Source of the DNA: Klebsiella sp. WP3-W18-ESBL-02
GTDB lineage: Bacteria; Pseudomonadota; Gammaproteobacteria; Enterobacterales; Enterobacteriaceae
Reading direction: 5' to 3'
NCBI RefSeq assembly: GCF_014168815.1
Contig: NZ_AP021972.1
Span: 682,001 to 746,000, forward strand
Length of the DNA: 64,000 bases
Positions 25,753 through 34,684 of the stretch are shown in pieces (position 1 is the first letter of the stretch; every line of letters begins with the position of its first letter). Below the pieces are notes generated by a model that ran no database searches, was not told where the DNA came from, and saw nothing but the letters and a program-made list of their open reading frames with translations. The position numbers were made by a program, and so were the translations under genes.

Positions 25753-26259
25753 ATGGTTAAGGACATTATTGATTCGGGGCTGCGGGTGCTGTTCTGCGGT
25801 ATTAACCCGGGGCTGTCGTCTTCCTCACTGGGCTACCCCTTTGCGCACCCGGCAAACCGTTTCTGGAAGGTGCTACATCTGGCGGGGTTTACCGAACGCC
25901 AGCTAAAGCCGGAAGAGGCGGAGCAGATGCTGGAATTTCGCTGTGGCGTGACCAAGCTGGTTGAACGCCCGACGGTGCAGGCGAGTGAGGTCAGCGTGCA
26001 GGAGTTACGCAGCGGCGGGCAGGCGCTGATTGAGAAAGTTGAGCACTACAAACCTGCTGCATTAGCCGTTCTGGGTAAGCAGGCCTTTGAACGCGGCTTA
26101 GGGCAGCGCGGGGCGACGTGGGGCAAGCAGACGTACATGATTGGCGATACCGAAGTGTGGGTATTACCGAATCCGAGCGGATTGAGCCGGATTACGCTGG
26201 ATAAATTGGTAGAGGCGTATCAGGAACTGGACGTGGCGTTGAAGGTGCGGGGCTTGTAG
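25753..26259 (+). CDS. mug: G/U mismatch-specific DNA glycosylase
   Basis: Mug removes uracil and ethenocytosine from mismatches with guanine, starting base excision repair. The 168 residues equal the E. coli length. The active-site motif GINPGLSS is at residues 16-23, and the intercalation/recognition loop NPSGLSR is near 139. It is divergent from the tRNA gene and converges on rpoD, with a REP pair and a shared terminator between them. Confidence 0.95.
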   Translation: MVKDIIDSGLRVLFCGINPGLSSSSLGYPFAHPANRFWKVLHLAGFTERQLKPEEAEQMLEFRCGVTKLVERPTVQASEVSVQELRSGGQALIEKVEHYKPAALAVLGKQAFERGLGQRGATWGKQTYMIGDTEVWVLPNPSGLSRITLDKLVEAYQELDVALKVRGL

Positions 26260-26323
26260 GCTGGATAAGCGAAGCGCCATCCGGCAGAGCCTGTGCAGAT
26301 TGCCGGATGGCGGCGTACAGGCC
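26255..26323. repeat. Paired inverted REP elements (BIME) between mug and rpoD
   Basis: TAGGCTGGATAAGCG...CGCCATCCGGCA (26257-26286) and an inverted second copy beginning TGCCGGATGGCGGCG (26301-26315) form the classic head-to-head REP pair. It starts inside the last codons of mug. Confidence 0.85.
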
Positions 26324-26377
26324 AGAGTCGCCCGGCCAGGCGCAGCGCCGCCGGGGAATGTTCCGCGCTTAACAGGC

Positions 26378-26409
26378 AAAAAAAAGCTCCCAAAAGGGAG
26401 CTTTTTTGC
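26378..26409 (-). terminator. Bidirectional terminator between rpoD and mug
   Basis: AAAAAAAGCTCCC pairs with GGGAGCTTTTTT around a four-base loop, 16 bases after the rpoD stop. A-run and T-run on both sides allow use in both directions. Confidence 0.9.
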
Positions 26410-26424
26410 ATTTTACCCGGGCGA

Positions 26425-28269
26425 TTAATCGTCCAGGAAGCTACGCAGCACTTCAGAGCGGCTCGGGTGGCGCAGCTTACGCAGCGCTTTCGCTTCGATC
26501 TGACGGATACGTTCGCGGGTCACGTCGAACTGTTTACCCACTTCTTCCAGCGTGTGGTCGGTGTTCATATCGATACCGAAACGCATACGCAGGACTTTCG
26601 CTTCACGGGCGGTCAGGCCGGCCAGAACGTCGTGCGTGGCGGCACGCAGGCTCTCGGTGGTCGCAGAGTCCAGCGGCAGCTCGAGGGTGGTATCCTCGAT
26701 GAAATCACCCAGATGCGAATCTTCATCGTCGCCGATCGGCGTTTCCATGGAGATAGGCTCTTTAGCGATCTTCAGCACTTTACGGATCTTATCTTCCGGC
26801 ATCAACATGCGTTCAGCCAGCTCTTCCGGCGTCGGCTCGCGGCCCATCTCTTGCAGCATCTGGCGGGAGATACGGTTGAGCTTGTTGATGGTCTCAATCA
26901 TATGTACCGGGATACGGATGGTACGCGCCTGATCCGCAATAGAACGGGTGATCGCCTGACGGATCCACCAGGTTGCATAGGTGGAGAACTTGTAACCACG
27001 ACGGTATTCAAACTTATCAACCGCTTTCATCAGACCGATGTTGCCTTCCTGAATCAGATCCAGGAACTGCAGGCCACGGTTGGTGTATTTTTTGGCGATA
27101 GAGATAACCAGACGTAAGTTCGCTTCAACCATCTCTTTTTTCGCACGGCGGGCTTTCGCTTCACCGATGGACATGCGACGGTTGATGTCTTTCACCTGCT
27201 CGATGGTCAGGCCGGTTTCTTCTTCAATCTGCTGCAGTTTCTGCAGGCTGCGCATAACGTCTTCTTTTACGTCGTGCAGCTTTTCAGACCACGGTTTGTT
27301 CATCGCGATAGCCGCGTTGAACCAGGTTTCGCTGGTTTCGTTGCCGGTGAACAACGTGATGAAGTTTTTCTTCGGCATTTTGCACTGTTCAACGCACATC
27401 TTCATGATGATACGTTCCTGGGTACGCACGCGGTCCATCATGGTACGCATGCTGTTGACCAGGTAGTCGAACTGTTTCGGTACCAGACGGAACTGCTTGA
27501 ACACTTCGGACAGCTTCAGGATCTCTTCCTGAGCGGCAGCGTGGCTGCGGCCTTTGGCTTTGATCGTGTCGCGCGTCACTTCGTACTGAGTACGCAGCTC
27601 GGCGAATTTCTCACGCGCCAGCTCGGGGTCGATGCTGTTGTCGTCGTCGCTGTTGTCGTCGCTGTCTTCGTCTTCGTCTTCATCGTCGTCGTCCATCTCT
27701 TCCTGAGACAGCTCGGAGCCAACGTGCGTAGCGGTCGGTGCCATATCTTCTTCGGCATTCGGATCGACGAAACCGGTGATCAGGTCGGACAGACGGGCTT
27801 CTTCCGCTTCAACGCGATCGTACTGTTCCAGCAGATAGGTGATCGCTTCCGGGTATTCGGCAACGGAGCACTGTACCTGGTTGATCCCGTCTTCAATACG
27901 TTTGGCGATGTCGATTTCGCCTTCGCGGGTCAGCAGCTCTACGGTACCCATTTCGCGCATGTACATGCGCACCGGGTCGGTCGTACGCCCGATTTCAGAT
28001 TCCACGCTGGACAGAACCTGTGCAGCCGCTTCTTCAGCGTCTTCATCAGTGTTGTTGGAGGTTTCAGCCAGCAACAGATCATCGGCATCCGGTGCTTCTT
28101 CCATCACCTGAATACCCATGTCGTTGATCATTTGGATGATGTCTTCGATCTGATCTGAATCGACGATATCTTCCGGCAGATGGTCATTGACCTCGGCATA
28201 GGTCAGATAGCCTTGCTCCTTACCACGTTGGACAAGAAGCTTGAGCTGTGACTGCGGGTTTTGCTCCAT
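26425..28269 (-). CDS. rpoD: RNA polymerase primary sigma factor (sigma-70)
   Basis: RpoD directs core RNA polymerase to housekeeping promoters. The 614-residue protein matches E. coli (613). Region 1.1 is followed by region 1.2 (DPVRMYMREMG near 96) and an acidic non-conserved region (near 190-215, mostly Asp/Glu). Region 2 has KFEYRRGYKFSTYATWWIRQ near 418, including the -10 recognition helix, and region 4 has LEEVGKQFDVTRERIRQIEA near 573. It is the last gene of the rpsU-dnaG-rpoD macromolecular synthesis operon. The 153-base dnaG-rpoD spacer shows no clear terminator. Confidence 0.98.
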   Translation of the reverse strand: MEQNPQSQLKLLVQRGKEQGYLTYAEVNDHLPEDIVDSDQIEDIIQMINDMGIQVMEEAPDADDLLLAETSNNTDEDAEEAAAQVLSSVESEIGRTTDPVRMYMREMGTVELLTREGEIDIAKRIEDGINQVQCSVAEYPEAITYLLEQYDRVEAEEARLSDLITGFVDPNAEEDMAPTATHVGSELSQEEMDDDDEDEDEDSDDNSDDDNSIDPELAREKFAELRTQYEVTRDTIKAKGRSHAAAQEEILKLSEVFKQFRLVPKQFDYLVNSMRTMMDRVRTQERIIMKMCVEQCKMPKKNFITLFTGNETSETWFNAAIAMNKPWSEKLHDVKEDVMRSLQKLQQIEEETGLTIEQVKDINRRMSIGEAKARRAKKEMVEANLRLVISIAKKYTNRGLQFLDLIQEGNIGLMKAVDKFEYRRGYKFSTYATWWIRQAITRSIADQARTIRIPVHMIETINKLNRISRQMLQEMGREPTPEELAERMLMPEDKIRKVLKIAKEPISMETPIGDDEDSHLGDFIEDTTLELPLDSATTESLRAATHDVLAGLTAREAKVLRMRFGIDMNTDHTLEEVGKQFDVTRERIRQIEAKALRKLRHPSRSEVLRSFLDD

Positions 28270-28422
28270 AAGACGGTATCCACACTTAATTCATTTGATT
28301 GGTGTCGGTCGGCGAACGAACCGCCGACATTTAAAGCGAGGGCGTACTTATATTCGTGCCGCTGCGCCTCGGGCGGCTGTCGGGGGCTTCCCGATAGGTA
28401 TTCGGCAGTTAAGCCGTTAAAT

Positions 28423-30165
28423 TCACTTTTTTTCCAGGGCCTGTCTTATTTCCCAGAATTCCCTGCGCTCTTCACTGCTCAAACCGTGCGTGCGATCGCG
28501 AGCTATCAACTCTTCCTGTCGCTGTTCAAGCATTGAATCAAAAATTCGGTTTAGCGTGTCGGTGAACATTTTTTCAACGTTCTCATCCTTTATATCGTTC
28601 CAGGTTGAGAGTTTTTCAAGTGTTGCGTATTCACTTGCTCCGCGATAATTCTCCAACAGCTGGCCGGTCGTCAGGCCCGGTTGCGCAACACACAGGTTCA
28701 CCAGCTCGGTGAACAGGTTGAGCCCCGGCAGCTTTGCCTGCGCGAGCCCATGCATAGGAGGGACGAGCGGTGCAAGATTCGGGTTTTGCACCAGTAGCCC
28801 TATAAGTATACGCATAGGCGTCTGTTTTATCTGCTGAGGCGGGCGTACCACGCCACTTTCTGCCTGTTTTGGCATTAAACGATCAAGCGCCGCATCGTCG
28901 AAGATGCCGAGCTTCAGGCCCAGCGTCTGGCGCAGCTGAATACGGTGCGCGTCGCCCGGGACCTGGCTTATCAACGGCAGCGCCAGCGCGGCGAGCTGGG
29001 TACTGCCGTCCGGCGTACTCAGGTCAACCTGTGGTAAGAGGTTGTTAAATAAGAAGACGGAGAGCGGCTGTGCGTGCTCCATCCGTGCTTCAAAAGCCTC
29101 TTTACCTTCTTTGCGTACCAGCGTATCCGGGTCTTCACCTTCGGGTAGAAACATAAAGCGTAGCTGACGACCGTCGGTCATGTACGGCATGGCGGTTTCC
29201 AGCGCGCGCCAAGCGGCGTCGCGGCCGGCACGGTCGCCGTCGTAGCAGCAAATCACGTTGTTTGTCGCACGGAATAACATATGGATGTGGTCAGCAGTGG
29301 TCGACGTACCCAGCGAGGCCACGGCGTAGTTAATACCGTATTGCGCCAGCGCGACGACATCCATATATCCTTCGACAACCAGCAGCCGCGGTGGTTCAGC
29401 GTTATGCTGCTGGGCTTCATAAAGGCCATACAGCTGGCGACCCTTATGGAAAATATCGGTTTCCGGGGAGTTCAGGTATTTCGGCGTATCGTTACCGAGT
29501 ACGCGGCCACCAAAACCTATTACCCGGCCTCGTTTGTCGCGAATCGGGAACATCACGCGATTGCGGAAACGGTCGTAGGTTCTTCCCTGGTCGTTATTGA
29601 CCAGCATTCCGGCATCGAGCAACAGCTTTCTGTTGTCGACATTACCCCCGAAACGTTTTAAGGCGTTATCCCAGCCCGGCGGTGCAAAACCAATAGCAAA
29701 CTGCTGGACAATCTCGGCACTCAGGCCGCGTTGCTCCAGATACTGGCGTGCTGGCTCGGCAATGGGTTGGGCGAAGGATTGCTGATAAAAATCATTTAAC
29801 CCTTCCATTAGCTGATAGAGATTCTGGCGCTGATGACGCTCTATCTGGCTAAGGCCTGTTCCGGCTTCATACGGCACTTCAAGATTGTGCATGGCCGCCA
29901 GTTCTTCAACGGTTTCAACGAACTCGAGCTTGTCGTAGTTCATTAAAAAGTCGATGGCATTGCCGTGCGCGCCGCAGCCAAAGCAGTGGTAAAACTGCTT
30001 ATCACCGTTGACGGTGAAAGAGGGGGTTTTCTCGTTATGGAACGGACAGCACGCATGGTAATTTTTGCCCTGCTTTTTTAGCTTCACCCGTGCATCGATC
30101 AGATCGATGATGTCGGTGCGAGCCAGCAGATCATTAATAAATACGCGTGGGATTCGTCCAGCCAT
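28423..30165 (-). CDS. dnaG: DNA primase
   Basis: DnaG makes RNA primers at the replication fork together with helicase DnaB. The 580-residue protein begins with a zinc-binding domain (CCPFHNEKTPSF near residue 39 and HCFGCGAHG near 60). The catalytic core holds the Toprim motif VVEGYMDVVAL near 263 and the acidic CYDGDRAGRDAAW near 307. The C-terminal DnaB-interaction domain occupies about 440-580. Its low expression relative to neighbours is set by the upstream terminator after rpsU. Confidence 0.98.
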   Translation of the reverse strand: MAGRIPRVFINDLLARTDIIDLIDARVKLKKQGKNYHACCPFHNEKTPSFTVNGDKQFYHCFGCGAHGNAIDFLMNYDKLEFVETVEELAAMHNLEVPYEAGTGLSQIERHQRQNLYQLMEGLNDFYQQSFAQPIAEPARQYLEQRGLSAEIVQQFAIGFAPPGWDNALKRFGGNVDNRKLLLDAGMLVNNDQGRTYDRFRNRVMFPIRDKRGRVIGFGGRVLGNDTPKYLNSPETDIFHKGRQLYGLYEAQQHNAEPPRLLVVEGYMDVVALAQYGINYAVASLGTSTTADHIHMLFRATNNVICCYDGDRAGRDAAWRALETAMPYMTDGRQLRFMFLPEGEDPDTLVRKEGKEAFEARMEHAQPLSVFLFNNLLPQVDLSTPDGSTQLAALALPLISQVPGDAHRIQLRQTLGLKLGIFDDAALDRLMPKQAESGVVRPPQQIKQTPMRILIGLLVQNPNLAPLVPPMHGLAQAKLPGLNLFTELVNLCVAQPGLTTGQLLENYRGASEYATLEKLSTWNDIKDENVEKMFTDTLNRIFDSMLEQRQEELIARDRTHGLSSEERREFWEIRQALEKK

Positions 30166-30190
30166 AGGCCCCGTTTATTTGAAGACTTAT

Positions 30191-30232
30191 AAACGAAAAC
30201 AAGCCGCGCATTCCTTTCGGAAGCACGGCCTT
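30191..30232 (-). terminator. Internal terminator between rpsU and dnaG
   Basis: On the minus strand GGCCGTGC-TTCC pairs with GGAA-T-GCGCGGC around a GAAA tetraloop, followed by TTGTTTTCGTTT. It corresponds in place to terminator T1 of the E. coli operon, which lowers dnaG expression relative to rpsU. Confidence 0.75.
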
Positions 30233-30279
30233 GCAACTACAACTCGGTCTGCAACCTGAGAGCCGATGCTCTCAACAGA

Positions 30280-30534
<255 letters not shown>

Positions 30535-30636
30535 TCAACGCCAGCTTATTTCAAAATGGTGCGGAATTTTACTGCAATTGCTGCTGCTTTGTAAAGCACC
30601 GACGCGATTTTGAGAGGGACTTTTATAAGGACAGGG

Positions 30637-30642
30637 AGTATA
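30637..30642 (-). promoter_or_regulatory. Candidate -10 element of the rpsU operon promoter
   Basis: TATACT, a good -10 hexamer, reads towards rpsU about 140 bases before its start. I see no convincing -35 at 17 bases. The 236-base divergent gap also contains the tsaD promoter. Confidence 0.4.
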
Positions 30643-30731
30643 CACGAGCGGAACTCCAGGGGCGAACAAAGTTTTACATCAACCGGCATTGGCCCTACAC
30701 TGCGCGGTATTGAAACGAGGTAAATTTAGCC

Positions 30732-31745
30732 ATGCGTGTACTGGGTATTGAAACATCCTGCGATGAAACCGGCATCGCGATTTATGACGACGAAAAAGGT
30801 CTCTTAGCCAACCAGCTGTATAGTCAGGTGAAATTGCACGCTGACTACGGTGGCGTGGTACCTGAGCTGGCCTCGCGCGACCACGTGCGTAAAACGGTTC
30901 CCCTGATTCAGGCGGCATTACAAGAAGCGAATCTGACGGCCAAAGATATCGATGCGGTGGCCTATACCGCCGGTCCGGGTCTGGTTGGCGCGCTGCTGGT
31001 TGGCGCAACGGTTGGCCGTTCGCTGGCGTTCGCCTGGAACGTGCCGGCGATTCCGGTACACCATATGGAAGGGCATCTGCTGGCGCCGATGCTGGAAGAC
31101 AACCCGCCGGAATACCCGTTCGTTGCGCTGCTGGTCTCTGGCGGACACACGCAGCTGATTAGCGTGACCGGCATCGGTCAGTACGCGCTGCTGGGCGAGT
31201 CGATTGACGATGCGGCAGGGGAAGCCTTTGACAAAACCGCCAAGCTGCTCGGCCTGGATTATCCCGGTGGCCCAATGCTGTCGAAGCTGGCCTCACAGGG
31301 AACAGAAGGGCGCTTTGTCTTCCCGCGCCCGATGACCGACCGTCCGGGGCTGGATTTCAGCTTCTCTGGTCTGAAAACCTTTGCGGCCAATACCATTCGT
31401 AATAACGGTAACGACGATCAAACGCGAGCCGATATTGCCCGTGCATTTGAAGATGCGGTGGTGGATACGCTGATGATCAAATGCCGACGCGCGCTGGATC
31501 AAACCGGCTTCAAGCGCCTGGTGATGGCTGGCGGCGTGAGCGCCAACCGCACGCTGCGCGCGAAGCTGGCGGAAATGATGCACAAACGCGGTGGCGAAGT
31601 GTTTTATGCGCGCCCTGAATTTTGTACCGACAACGGCGCGATGATTGCCTATGCCGGAATGGTGCGCTTGAAAACCGGCGTGAACGCGTCGCTTGGCGTG
31701 ACCGTCCGTCCGCGCTGGCCGCTGGCTGAGCTGCCTGCGGCCTGA
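30732..31745 (+). CDS. tsaD: tRNA N6-threonylcarbamoyladenosine transferase subunit
   Basis: TsaD transfers threonylcarbamoyl to A37 of tRNAs reading ANN codons, in complex with TsaB and TsaE. The 337 residues equal the E. coli length. Visible features are GIETSCDETG at the start, the metal-binding HMEGH near residue 111, the glycine-rich LVSGGHTQL near 134 and GGVSANRTLR near 267. It faces rpsU divergently, as in most enterobacteria, and originally converged on plsY across the terminator now followed by the IS element. Confidence 0.97.
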   Translation: MRVLGIETSCDETGIAIYDDEKGLLANQLYSQVKLHADYGGVVPELASRDHVRKTVPLIQAALQEANLTAKDIDAVAYTAGPGLVGALLVGATVGRSLAFAWNVPAIPVHHMEGHLLAPMLEDNPPEYPFVALLVSGGHTQLISVTGIGQYALLGESIDDAAGEAFDKTAKLLGLDYPGGPMLSKLASQGTEGRFVFPRPMTDRPGLDFSFSGLKTFAANTIRNNGNDDQTRADIARAFEDAVVDTLMIKCRRALDQTGFKRLVMAGGVSANRTLRAKLAEMMHKRGGEVFYARPEFCTDNGAMIAYAGMVRLKTGVNASLGVTVRPRWPLAELPAA

Positions 31746-31763
31746 GTCATGGTCATCACGATG

Positions 31764-31796
31764 AAAAAAGCCCTCTGTAACAGGAGGGCTTTTTTA
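31764..31796. terminator. Bidirectional terminator shared by tsaD and (formerly) plsY
   Basis: AAAAAAGCCCTC pairs with GAGGGCTTTTTT around a short loop. A-run and T-run on both sides suit both directions. Before the IS insertion it lay just 6 bases beyond the reconstructed plsY stop; now the IS separates it from plsY. Confidence 0.85.
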
Positions 31797-31824
31797 TGTC
31801 GGCTATTCGGCGTCTTTTGGCTTA

Positions 31825-32693
31825 GAGCCTATCCCAATAGGGTTTTGTTCCAGACAATGACACCACAGGCAAAATGCAGCATCGCCTCATAATTCTCGAC
31901 CTTCTTCTCCCAACGAGTCAGGACACGGCGGTAGCGATTCATCCAACTGTGTGTTCTCTCTACAACCCAGCGGTGAGCCTTAAAATCCGTGTATTTGATG
32001 GCCTCTGACTCATCCTTTCGTGACTGGATATGAGGTTCATAGCGACGACTTTTCAGATACGATTCCAGCCATTCCGCTTCATACCCTTTGTCCATGCACA
32101 ACCGGAGCCTCTTGCCCGGTCTGCCCGTCTGGAGGGCATCGAGCGTATCCGTAACCAACTTTATGTCGTGCGTATTTGCTCCGGCAACAACCAGTGCAAG
32201 CGGTAGCCCGTTCCCGTCAGTCATCAGACTGCGCTTTACGCCCTGTTTCCCCCGGTCTGTAGGGTTCCTGCCTGTTTTTTTGAGCCTGCCAGCGGTGATT
32301 TGGTTATACAACCATCCATCGACAGCCACGACCAGTCAATAGAGTCCAACTGTTCGCAAGCAAGCAACCCATTTTGCCAGAAGCGTTCAAATACTCCAGC
32401 ATCTCGCCACTCCTGAAATCGGCGATGAGCAGAGCTTGACGAGCATATACCGGTGGCATTCAGCGCATTCCATTGGCAGCCCGTCCTGAGTACGAAGAAA
32501 ATGGCGTTCATTGCAGCGCGATTATCAACCCGCTTGCGGTGCGTACCCAGCGGGTGTTGAGTTTTATGCTCCGGGATGAGTGGAGCCATTTTCTCCCAGA
32601 GTCCATCACTGATCTGCCACTTGTTGCCCGCCACGCTTCGCCCTCAGAAATTATCATATTTTATTATCTGACAATTCCTTTTGGGATAGGTTC
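31825..32693 (-). mobile_element. IS5-family insertion sequence (IS427-like group), 869 bp, in the 3' end of plsY
   Basis: The element has imperfect terminal inverted repeats, GAGCCTATCCCAATAGG on the left against GAACCTATCCCAAAAGG on the right. It is flanked by a three-base duplication TTA (31822-31824 and 32694-32696). Inside is a transposase split into two frames joined by a -1 frameshift. Size, ends, frameshift organisation and DDE motifs fit the IS427 group of IS5. Intact ends and target duplication indicate a recent, complete and possibly active copy. The specific IS name is not assigned. Confidence 0.93.
31829..32634 (-). CDS. IS5-family transposase made by programmed -1 frameshift
   Basis: The upstream frame (32236-32634) begins MAGNKWQISDGLWEKMAPL and holds the first catalytic aspartate region (DWSWLSMDG). 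The downstream frame (31829-32329) holds the second aspartate (CMDKGYEAEWL) and the C-terminal glutamate (VVERTHSWMNRYRR). At 32275-32281 the minus strand reads A-AAA-AAA, a canonical slippery heptamer in the upstream frame. A -1 slip there joins the two frames into a protein of about 267 residues. Neither part alone has the full DDE triad. The start codon lies 20 bases after the new plsY stop, so plsY transcription runs into the transposase. Confidence 0.9.
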
Positions 32694-33292
32694 TTACTTT
32701 TTTTAAATCGCGCCCAGACTTTGGTTTCCTGGCGTCGCCATAAACGCTGAATGTTGTCATGGTGACGCAGCAAGATCAGGCAGGAAAGCATAGAGACAGG
32801 GAAAGTGTACTGGGGCTTAAACCACCAGACGTAGAACGGCGCAACCAGCGCGCTGACGATGGCGCCCAGCGATGAGTAGCCGCTTAATAAAATCGTCAGT
32901 AACCAAGTGCCGGCCATCACGCCGGTGAGATCCCAGCCGATAGGCGCAATGGCACCAAACGCGGTAGCGACGCCCTTTCCACCCTGAAAGTGGAAGAATA
33001 CCGGCCAGATATGGCCCAGACAGGCGGCAATCGCCACTAGCCCAAGCCAGAAGGGGGATAAGCCTAGGGCATAGGCACCCCAGACGGGCAGCATCCCTTT
33101 CAGGATGTCGAAAACCAGGACGGCTACGGCAGCGCCTTTACCGCCGACGCGCAGCACATTTGTGGCTCCGGGATTGCCGGAACCACTGGTGCGCGGGTCA
33201 GGTAACCCCGCAATGCGGCAGACCAAAATGGCGCTGGAAATTGAGCCGCAAAGGTAGGCAAGGAGGATCATTCCAGGCTCGATTGCACTCAT
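32654..33292 (-). CDS. plsY: Glycerol-3-phosphate acyltransferase PlsY with C-terminal tail replaced by IS sequence
   Basis: PlsY acylates glycerol-3-phosphate with acyl-phosphate at the inner membrane, the first step of phospholipid synthesis in that route. Motifs are present: SGSGNPGATNVLR near residue 36, KG in FDILKG, and FHFQGGKGVAT near 100. Five hydrophobic segments are visible. Residues 1-200 are native; the last 12 (NLSQKELSDNKI) and the stop are encoded by the left-inserted IS. Removing the IS and one TTA copy restores PKDAE and a stop, i.e. 205 residues as in E. coli. All catalytic parts are intact, so the enzyme probably works. Confidence 0.93.
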   Translation of the reverse strand: MSAIEPGMILLAYLCGSISSAILVCRIAGLPDPRTSGSGNPGATNVLRVGGKGAAVAVLVFDILKGMLPVWGAYALGLSPFWLGLVAIAACLGHIWPVFFHFQGGKGVATAFGAIAPIGWDLTGVMAGTWLLTILLSGYSSLGAIVSALVAPFYVWWFKPQYTFPVSMLSCLILLRHHDNIQRLWRRQETKVWARFKKSKNLSQKELSDNKI

Positions 33293-33399
33293 AACGCTGT
33301 TCCATTGTGAAAATGTCGAAGTATTCTCTGCATCTGTGGATAATACGCATAATTCGCCGGAAGTGGTATCCGGTTTAGCCTAAAACCAAGCAGGTCGTG

Positions 33400-33759
33400 A
33401 TGGATATTGTATTTATAGAGCAACTTTCGGTAATCACCACTATCGGTGTTTATGACTGGGAACAAACCATTGAACAGAAGCTGGTGTTCGATATCGAATT
33501 AGGCTGGGATAACCGTAAAGCCGCCGCCAGCGATAACGTGGAAGATTGCCTGAGCTATGCTGATATCAGCGAGGCGGTAGTGAAACACGTGGAAGGCAGC
33601 CGTTTTGCGCTGGTGGAGCGCGTGGCTGAGGAGGTCGCCGACCTGCTGATGGCGCGTTTCCGCTCACCGTGGGTGCGTATTAAGGTCAGCAAGCCGGGCG
33701 CGGTGGCGCGCGCGGCTAACGTTGGCGTTATCATCCAGCGTGGCCATAATCCTAATTAA
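33400..33759 (+). CDS. folB: Dihydroneopterin aldolase
   Basis: FolB converts 7,8-dihydroneopterin to 6-hydroxymethyl-dihydropterin and glycolaldehyde in folate synthesis. The 119-residue protein starts DIVFIEQLSVITTIGVYDWE, in which the conserved glutamate of the active site lies, and has the LVERVAEEVADL helix near residue 70 and the catalytic lysine region IKVSKPGAV near 94. I chose the ATG at 33400; a GTG one codon upstream is possible. It is divergent from plsY. Confidence 0.95.
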   Translation: MDIVFIEQLSVITTIGVYDWEQTIEQKLVFDIELGWDNRKAAASDNVEDCLSYADISEAVVKHVEGSRFALVERVAEEVADLLMARFRSPWVRIKVSKPGAVARAANVGVIIQRGHNPN

Positions 33760-33852
33760 TCTTATTATTCGTCATATAACTTAAACCAAAGTGATTTATA
33801 CCGGTCTTAGTGCCGGGTTTATTTTATTGGTTACTTTTTAAGGGTTTATTTA

Positions 33853-34674
33853 ATGAGCGATATACACTCGCTGCTGGTAGCGGCCATTCTGGGTGTGGTC
33901 GAAGGATTGACGGAATTTCTGCCCGTTTCCAGCACCGGCCATATGATTATCGTTGGCCACCTGCTGGGCTTTGAAGGGGATACGGCAAAGACGTTTGAGG
34001 TGGTGATCCAGTTGGGGTCGATCCTCGCGGTGGTGGTCATGTTCTGGCGCCGCCTGTTTGGTCTGATTGGCATCCACTTCGGTCGCCCTCCGGTGCACGA
34101 GGGTAATGGTACAGGTCGCCTGTCGCTCATTCATATTCTGCTGGGGATGGTGCCGGCAGTGGTGCTGGGACTGGTGTTCCACGACGCTATTAAATCGCTG
34201 TTTAACCCCATTAACGTGATGTATGCGCTGGTGGTTGGCGGCCTGCTGTTGATTGCTGCCGAATGCCTGAAGCCGAAAAATCCGCGCGCGGTTGGCGTTG
34301 ACGACATGACCTATCGCCAGGCGTTTATGATTGGCTGCTTCCAGTGTCTGGCGCTGTGGCCGGGCTTCTCTCGCTCCGGAGCGACCATTTCCGGCGGTAT
34401 GCTGGTCGGCGTGAGCCGCTACGCGGCGTCCGAGTTCTCGTTCCTGCTGGCGGTGCCCATGATGATGGGCGCCACCGTGCTGGATCTCTACAAGAGCTGG
34501 CACTTCCTGACCGCAGGCGATATTCCGATGTTCGCCGTCGGTTTTGTGATGGCGTTCCTGGTGGCGCTGGTGGCCATCAAGACCTTCCTGCAGCTGATTA
34601 AACGTATTTCGTTTATTCCGTTCGCCATCTACCGCTTTATTGTGGCGGCTGCCGTGTACGTGGTCTTCTTCTGA
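33853..34674 (+). CDS. uppP: Undecaprenyl-diphosphatase (bacitracin resistance)
   Basis: UppP/BacA dephosphorylates undecaprenyl diphosphate at the periplasmic face, recycling the lipid carrier of cell-wall synthesis. The 273-residue membrane protein has the catalytic motif GLTEFLPVSSTGHM near residue 18 and the second signature PGFSRSGATISGG near 170, with about eight hydrophobic segments. The stop is 10 bases from the convergent cca stop. Confidence 0.96.
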   Translation: MSDIHSLLVAAILGVVEGLTEFLPVSSTGHMIIVGHLLGFEGDTAKTFEVVIQLGSILAVVVMFWRRLFGLIGIHFGRPPVHEGNGTGRLSLIHILLGMVPAVVLGLVFHDAIKSLFNPINVMYALVVGGLLLIAAECLKPKNPRAVGVDDMTYRQAFMIGCFQCLALWPGFSRSGATISGGMLVGVSRYAASEFSFLLAVPMMMGATVLDLYKSWHFLTAGDIPMFAVGFVMAFLVALVAIKTFLQLIKRISFIPFAIYRFIVAAAVYVVFF

Positions 34675-34684
34675 AGACGCGCCC

